Source of the DNA: Chitinophagaceae bacterium
Lineage (GTDB): Bacteria > Bacteroidota > Bacteroidia > Chitinophagales > Chitinophagaceae
Reading direction: 5' to 3'
DNA: 11,291 nt
Assembly: GCA_003455235.1 (NCBI GenBank)
Contig: DMRT01000030.1
Span: 1-11,291 of the forward strand
Position 1 is the stretch's first letter. Each line of letters starts with the position of its first letter. Below are positions 7,605-11,291 of the stretch, piece by piece. The translations under genes and the position numbers were made by a program. Under the pieces are notes generated by a model. That model did not search any database and was not told the origin of the DNA. It saw only the letters and a list, made by a program, of their open reading frames with translations.

Positions 7605-8774
7605 TTACAGGTTGATCAGCGAAGCCGCAAAATTACGGGCTTCACCATCGCTGTCAAAATATTGTTGAAGATCGGGTTTTTCAATGAAGGGCAGTTTCTG
7701 CATGGTTTTTTCCACCATGGCGGTCATGTCGAGAAAGCCAATGCGGTTGCGGAGAAAGGCCCACACGGCAATTTCGTTCGCCGCATTGAGGATACAGGGC
7801 ATATTGCCTCCCATATTAAGAGCCTCCGTGGCCAGTTGCAGATTTCGGAAAGTTTTAACATCGGGCTCTTCAAAAGTAAGTGAGGGATACCGCCGGAAAC
7901 TGAAACGGGGGAAATCATTCTTCACCCGGGCAGGAAATGCCATCGCATATTGAATGGGCAATTTCATATCGGGTAATCCCATCTGTGCTTTGATGCTGCC
8001 GTCTTCAAACTGCACCATACTGTGAATGATGCTTTGCGGGTGAATGACCACCTGTATCTGGTCGGGCCGCAGGTTGAACAGCCATTTGGCTTCAATCATC
8101 TCCAGCCCTTTGTTCATCAGCGTGGCTGAGTCGATGGATATTTTAGCGCCCATGCTCCAGTTGGGATGCTGCAGGGCATGTTCTCTTTTTACGTTTACCA
8201 GGTAATTGGGTTTCTTCCCTAAAAAAGGGCCGCCACTGGCAGTCAGGATAATCTTCTCTATCGGGTTTCTTACTTCACCCACCAGGCATTGAAAGATAGC
8301 GGAGTGCTCGCTGTCTACCGGGATGATGGGTGCCCTTTTTTCAATGGCCGTTTGCATCACAATATCCCCAGCCACCACCAGGGTTTCTTTATTGGCCAAT
8401 CCAACGGCCCTGCCTTTTTCAACGGCACGCAAAGTAGGCTTCAGCCCGGCAAAACCCACAATACCGGCCAGCATCATGTCGTAGGTATCAAAGTCGGCTA
8501 CTTCTTCCAAGGCCGATTCGCCTGCAAATACCTTGATGTCGGTGGAGGCCAGGGCAGATTTTACTTTTTCATAGCGGGCATGATCACCAATCACTACCGC
8601 ATTGGGCCTGAATTCCATGGCCTGGGTGATCAGCAGCTCGTCGTTGGTTTGTGCGGTGAGAATTTCCACCTCGAACATGCCGGGATTGGCACGTATCACA
8701 TCCAGTGCCTGGGTGCCGATAGAGCCTGTGGAGCCAAAGATTGCAATGCGTTTTTTAGGAGCCTGATCAGTCAT
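7605..8774 (-). CDS. dxr: 1-deoxy-D-xylulose 5-phosphate reductoisomerase
   Basis: A 389-residue cytoplasmic enzyme (also IspC) that rearranges and reduces DXP to 2-C-methyl-D-erythritol 4-phosphate with NADPH, the committed step of the MEP isoprenoid pathway. The NADPH-binding loop GSTGSIG is at 14-20, with GLANKETLV at 125-133. The metal site is VDSEHSAIFQ from 153 (Asp154, Glu156) plus Glu225 in SATLMNKGLEMIEA. The substrate loop HPNWSMGAKISIDS and ASGGPF (179-184) are intact, as is NAANEIAVWAFL in the C-terminal domain. Length is close to E. coli Dxr (398). All key residues are present, so it should be active. Its start is 27 bp past the argH stop and rseP follows, so it is probably transcribed with them. 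Confidence 0.97.
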   Translation of the reverse strand: MTDQAPKKRIAIFGSTGSIGTQALDVIRANPGMFEVEILTAQTNDELLITQAMEFRPNAVVIGDHARYEKVKSALASTDIKVFAGESALEEVADFDTYDMMLAGIVGFAGLKPTLRAVEKGRAVGLANKETLVVAGDIVMQTAIEKRAPIIPVDSEHSAIFQCLVGEVRNPIEKIILTASGGPFLGKKPNYLVNVKREHALQHPNWSMGAKISIDSATLMNKGLEMIEAKWLFNLRPDQIQVVIHPQSIIHSMVQFEDGSIKAQMGLPDMKLPIQYAMAFPARVKNDFPRFSFRRYPSLTFEEPDVKTFRNLQLATEALNMGGNMPCILNAANEIAVWAFLRNRIGFLDMTAMVEKTMQKLPFIEKPDLQQYFDSDGEARNFAASLINL

Positions 8775-8801
8775 TACCAGAAAACGGTTGTAACGACAAA
8801 T

Positions 8802-10133
8802 CTAGCTTAATAATTGTTGCAACGCAATTTTGACCTGATTAAAATTGAATTTTTGGATAATATCACTCATCATGCGCCGTATGGCGTCATTACCAGGGTT
8901 GCCCATGGAGCCTTCATGCGTGTGCTGAACAGAGGGGGTATGACTGAATTTTCCCTGTTCAATATCCAGGCCCACTTTTTTATACGCATCCCGGAAAGGC
9001 ATTCCCTGTAACACCAGTTTGTTCACTTCTTCCACGCTGAAGAGGAAGCGGTACTTTTCATCCGCCAGGATATTTTTCTTTACCTCGATATTACTCAGCA
9101 TCAGTCCGGTCATACCGATGCAGGCCTGCAGGTTCTTAAAGGCAGGGATGAAGTGTTCCTTGATCAGCTGCAGATCGCGGTGATAACCGGATGGAAGATT
9201 GGTGGTCATCAGCATGATTTCGTTGGGCAAAGCCTGCAGGCGGTTGCCATGCGAGCGGATGAGTTCAAATACATCCGGGTTCTTTTTATGCGGCATGATG
9301 CTGCTGCCGGTGGTGAGTTCATCAGGAAACGAAATAAAGCCGAAGTTCTGGTTCAGGTAAAGACAGCAATCCATGCTCAGTTTGGAAAGTGTGGCCGCAA
9401 TATTTGCCAGGGCCGATGCCACGATGCGTTCTGATTTTCCCCGGCTCATCTGTGCATACACCACATTATAATTCAGGTTGCCGAAACCGAGCAGGCTGGT
9501 AGTCATTTTCCGGTTGATGGGAAAGGAAGAACCATACCCGGCGGCAGAGCCCAGGGGGTTTTTATTGACCACCTGGTAAGCCGCTTCCAGTGTGATCATA
9601 TCATCCACCAGGCTTTCGGCATAGGCACCAAACCACAGGCCGAAGGACGAAGGCATGGCCAGCTGAAGGTGTGTATAACCGGGCAGCAGTACATCGGTAT
9701 GCTTTTCACTTTGCTCAAGCAGCAGTTCGAAAAGATCCTTTGTGGCTTCTACGGTTTTTTCAATTTCACTGCGCATAAACAGTTTCAGGTCTACGAGCAC
9801 CTGGTCGTTGCGGCTGCGGGCGCTGTGTATTTTCTTTCCAATATCCCCCAGTTTCTGTGTAAGCATCAGCTCCACCTGCGAATGAACGTCTTCCACTCCT
9901 TCGTCCAGTGAAAACTTTCCCTCGGCAATCTGCCTGTATATTTCTTTCAGTTCTTTTTCCAGTAAAGCAAGTTCATCCTTTGTGAGCAACCCTGCCGATT
10001 CCAGCATTTTAATATGAGCCAATGAGCCCAGAACGTCAAAGGGAGCAAGTTGAAGATCAAGTTCCCGGTCGTTGCCAACGGTGAACTGCTCCACTTCTTT
10101 TAGTGATACCTTATTTTTTTGCCAGAGCTTCAT
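8802..10133 (-). CDS. argH: Argininosuccinate lyase
   Basis: A 443-residue cytoplasmic enzyme of the fumarase/aspartase superfamily that splits argininosuccinate into arginine and fumarate, the last step of arginine synthesis. Signature blocks are SARSRNDQ (104-111), PGYTHLQLAMP (151-161, with the conserved His155) and GSSIMPHKKNPD (276-287, carrying the catalytic-serine loop). The N-terminus reads MKLWQKN rather than the common MKLWGGRF, but the following TVGNDRELDLQLAPFDVLGSLAH aligns with the family, so the ATG at 10133 is right; this variation is known to me from Bacteroidota homologues. Slightly shorter than E. coli ArgH (457). Preceded by the M20 deacylase gene 26 bp upstream and followed by dxr after 27 bp. 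Confidence 0.97.
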   Translation of the reverse strand: MKLWQKNKVSLKEVEQFTVGNDRELDLQLAPFDVLGSLAHIKMLESAGLLTKDELALLEKELKEIYRQIAEGKFSLDEGVEDVHSQVELMLTQKLGDIGKKIHSARSRNDQVLVDLKLFMRSEIEKTVEATKDLFELLLEQSEKHTDVLLPGYTHLQLAMPSSFGLWFGAYAESLVDDMITLEAAYQVVNKNPLGSAAGYGSSFPINRKMTTSLLGFGNLNYNVVYAQMSRGKSERIVASALANIAATLSKLSMDCCLYLNQNFGFISFPDELTTGSSIMPHKKNPDVFELIRSHGNRLQALPNEIMLMTTNLPSGYHRDLQLIKEHFIPAFKNLQACIGMTGLMLSNIEVKKNILADEKYRFLFSVEEVNKLVLQGMPFRDAYKKVGLDIEQGKFSHTPSVQHTHEGSMGNPGNDAIRRMMSDIIQKFNFNQVKIALQQLLS

Positions 10134-10136
10134 TTT

Positions 10137-10168
10137 AATTAAGAATTAAAAATAAAAAATTAAGAATT
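10137..10168. repeat. Two 11-bp direct repeats (AATTAAGAATT)
   Basis: Identical copies lie at 10137-10147 and 10158-10168, 21 bases apart, in the almost pure A/T spacer between the M20 deacylase and argH genes. The second copy overlaps the deacylase stop codon. Each copy ends in AATT on both sides. Function unknown; it may be a low-complexity intergenic element. Confidence 0.7.
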
Positions 10169-11233
10169 ACTGCTTACTTGTTTTATCAATGCTACATATG
10201 TTGAAATCCCCTCTTTGATCTCATCCAGGAAAATGAATTCATCAGCGGTATGGCTGCGGGCACTGTCGCCGGGGCCGCATTTTAAAACCGCCGCATTGAT
10301 CAATGCTGCGTCTGAGGTGGTGGGTGAGCCGTAGGTTTTCTTTCCAAGCCTGATCCCTGCCTGCACCAGCGGGTGATCGAGGCGGATGCTGGAAGAACGA
10401 AGCCGCATGCTTCTCGGCTGAACATCACAGCTTACGTGCTGCTTGATCGTTTCGAGTATCTCTTCATGTGTGTATTCATCTGTAACACGCACATCCACGA
10501 TAAAACTGCAAACGGCGGGAACGATATTATGTGCTTTATTCTCGGTATTGATTGATGTGACGGACATCTTTACCGGCCCCAGGCTATCAGATATTTTTGG
10601 AAACCGCCAGGTCCTGAACCATTCGATATCCTTCATCGCTTTGTAAAGAGCATTCTCTCCCTCCTCCCTTGCTGCGTGACCGGCTTTGCCCGTAGCTAAA
10701 CAATCGAGCACCAGCAAGCCCTTTTCTGCTATGGCCAGGTTTGTCAGCGTTGGCTCCCCTACGATTGCAAAATCAATCGCAGGTAAAGCAGGCAGGATAC
10801 TCTCAATTCCGTTTTTGCCGCTGATCTCTTCTTCGGCTGTTGCTGCGAGAATAATATTGTATTTAAGATCCGTTCTTTCATAAAAAAACAGGAATGCTGC
10901 CATCAGACTCACCAGGCAACCGCCCGCATCGTTGCTTCCCAGTCCGTACAGTTTTCCGTCTTCTTCAAGCGGACTGAATGGATCCTTGCTGTACTGCGGG
11001 TTGGGCCTTACTGTGTCGTGATGTGAATTGAGCAGCATGGTTGGTTTTGATGCATCAAAGTGCTTGTTCACACACCACACGTTATTCAACGAGCGGTTGA
11101 CGGGAATATTCCTGCCGGAAAAAAACTGGGTAATGATATCCGCCGTTTTATCTTCTTCTTTTGAAAAAGAGGGCGTGGATACCAGTTGCTTCAGCAGCGT
11201 AACGGCATCATGGTATAATGTTGTATGCTCCAT
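10160..11233 (-). CDS. argE: M20 deacylase, ArgE/DapE type (arginine synthesis)
   Basis: A 357-residue cytoplasmic zinc amidohydrolase. The metal-site residues are all visible: HHD (His71, Asp73), Asp102 in GLGSNDAGG, the EEE at 134-136 (catalytic Glu135, ligand Glu136), Glu160 in VGEPT and His328 in SHTADEF. The dimerisation-domain insert has GKAGHAA (His186 region). By sequence alone the M20 family could be ArgE, DapE or ArgE'. The location between a probable argB and argH favours arginine synthesis. In Bacteroidota the carbamoyltransferase is known to act on N-acylated ornithine, so the true substrate may be N-acetyl- or N-succinyl-citrulline rather than N-acetylornithine; this is inference, since argF is not in the window. 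The start ATG overlaps the preceding gene's stop by one base (TAATG), pointing to translational coupling. Its length is a little below E. coli ArgE (383). Confidence 0.85.
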   Translation of the reverse strand: MEHTTLYHDAVTLLKQLVSTPSFSKEEDKTADIITQFFSGRNIPVNRSLNNVWCVNKHFDASKPTMLLNSHHDTVRPNPQYSKDPFSPLEEDGKLYGLGSNDAGGCLVSLMAAFLFFYERTDLKYNIILAATAEEEISGKNGIESILPALPAIDFAIVGEPTLTNLAIAEKGLLVLDCLATGKAGHAAREEGENALYKAMKDIEWFRTWRFPKISDSLGPVKMSVTSINTENKAHNIVPAVCSFIVDVRVTDEYTHEEILETIKQHVSCDVQPRSMRLRSSSIRLDHPLVQAGIRLGKKTYGSPTTSDAALINAAVLKCGPGDSARSHTADEFIFLDEIKEGISTYVALIKQVSSNS

Positions 11234-11289
11234 TAACTGAATAAAGTTCCTTTTACATCATCCCCTGCATTCTGCTGCAGGTCATTTGC
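11233..11289 (-). CDS. argB: C-terminal end of an upstream gene, probably acetylglutamate kinase (partial)
   Basis: Only 18 codons and a TAA are inside the window. The frame reads ANDLQQNAGDDVKGTLFS and stops at TAATG, sharing one base with the deacylase start. That overlap makes this the likely real frame of the three. The G-T-(L)-(F/I) ending resembles the GTxI close of ArgB proteins, and argB next to argE/argH is common in Bacteroidota. The evidence is short, so the reading frame is fairly likely but the product is a guess from context. Confidence 0.45.
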   Translation of the reverse strand, partial: ANDLQQNAGDDVKGTLFS

Positions 11290-11291
11290 AT

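Noticed and set aside
8289..8810. 173-codon rightward ORF
   Set aside because: Antisense to the intact, fully conserved dxr gene.

Overview
The window looks like ordinary chromosomal sequence from a Bacteroidota bacterium, most likely a relative of the Chitinophagaceae. The evidence is a large secreted protein ending in a type IX secretion (T9SS) C-terminal sorting domain, Bacteroidota-type promoter -7 boxes (TAnnTTTG), a tmRNA tag of the short G-x-x-x-Y-A-M-A-A kind, an ArgH N-terminus without the usual WGGRF motif, and starts without clear Shine-Dalgarno sequences. The lineage is inferred from these features and not from a database search.

Left part (1-2106). A 5'-truncated PLP-dependent beta-eliminating lyase runs rightward off the left edge. 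Its specificity residues (Met-Glu-Arg and Phe-Phe) match tyrosine phenol-lyase better than tryptophanase. It converges on a leftward unit made of panD (aspartate 1-decarboxylase, beta-alanine for pantothenate/CoA) and an MpaB/DUF2236-family protein. Just upstream of panD, on the same strand, is a previously uncalled 40-residue ORF that reads as a tiny lipoprotein. The panD -7 box sits only five bases before the ATG, so its mRNA is probably leaderless.

Middle (2209-2911). A complete tmRNA gene (ssrA) lies on the minus strand with promoter, tag reading frame and intrinsic terminator. Its -7 region shares a 12-base core with the panD promoter. The remaining roughly 250 bp before the next gene holds two overlapping, mutually exclusive potential hairpins and no convincing gene.

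Centre (2912-6091). One 1059-residue rightward gene encodes a cell-surface or secreted protein: a lipoprotein-type signal, a BNR/Asp-box beta-propeller region, two Ig-like domains and a T9SS sorting domain. It is closed by a 34-bp perfect palindrome that acts as a terminator in both directions.

Right part (6107-11291). A compact leftward cluster, in transcription order: the tail of a probable argB (off the right edge), an ArgE/DapE-type M20 deacylase, argH, dxr and rseP. Gaps are a 1-bp stop/start overlap, then 26, 27 and 56 bp, so the genes are probably co-transcribed. The first three belong to arginine synthesis. Dxr is the committed step of the MEP isoprenoid pathway and RseP is a site-2 membrane protease.

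I found no mobile element, CRISPR array, phage gene, defence cassette or obvious new multi-gene system. The points most worth following up are the lyase specificity, the tiny lipoprotein ORF, the lipobox plus T9SS sorting-domain combination, and the leaderless panD promoter.
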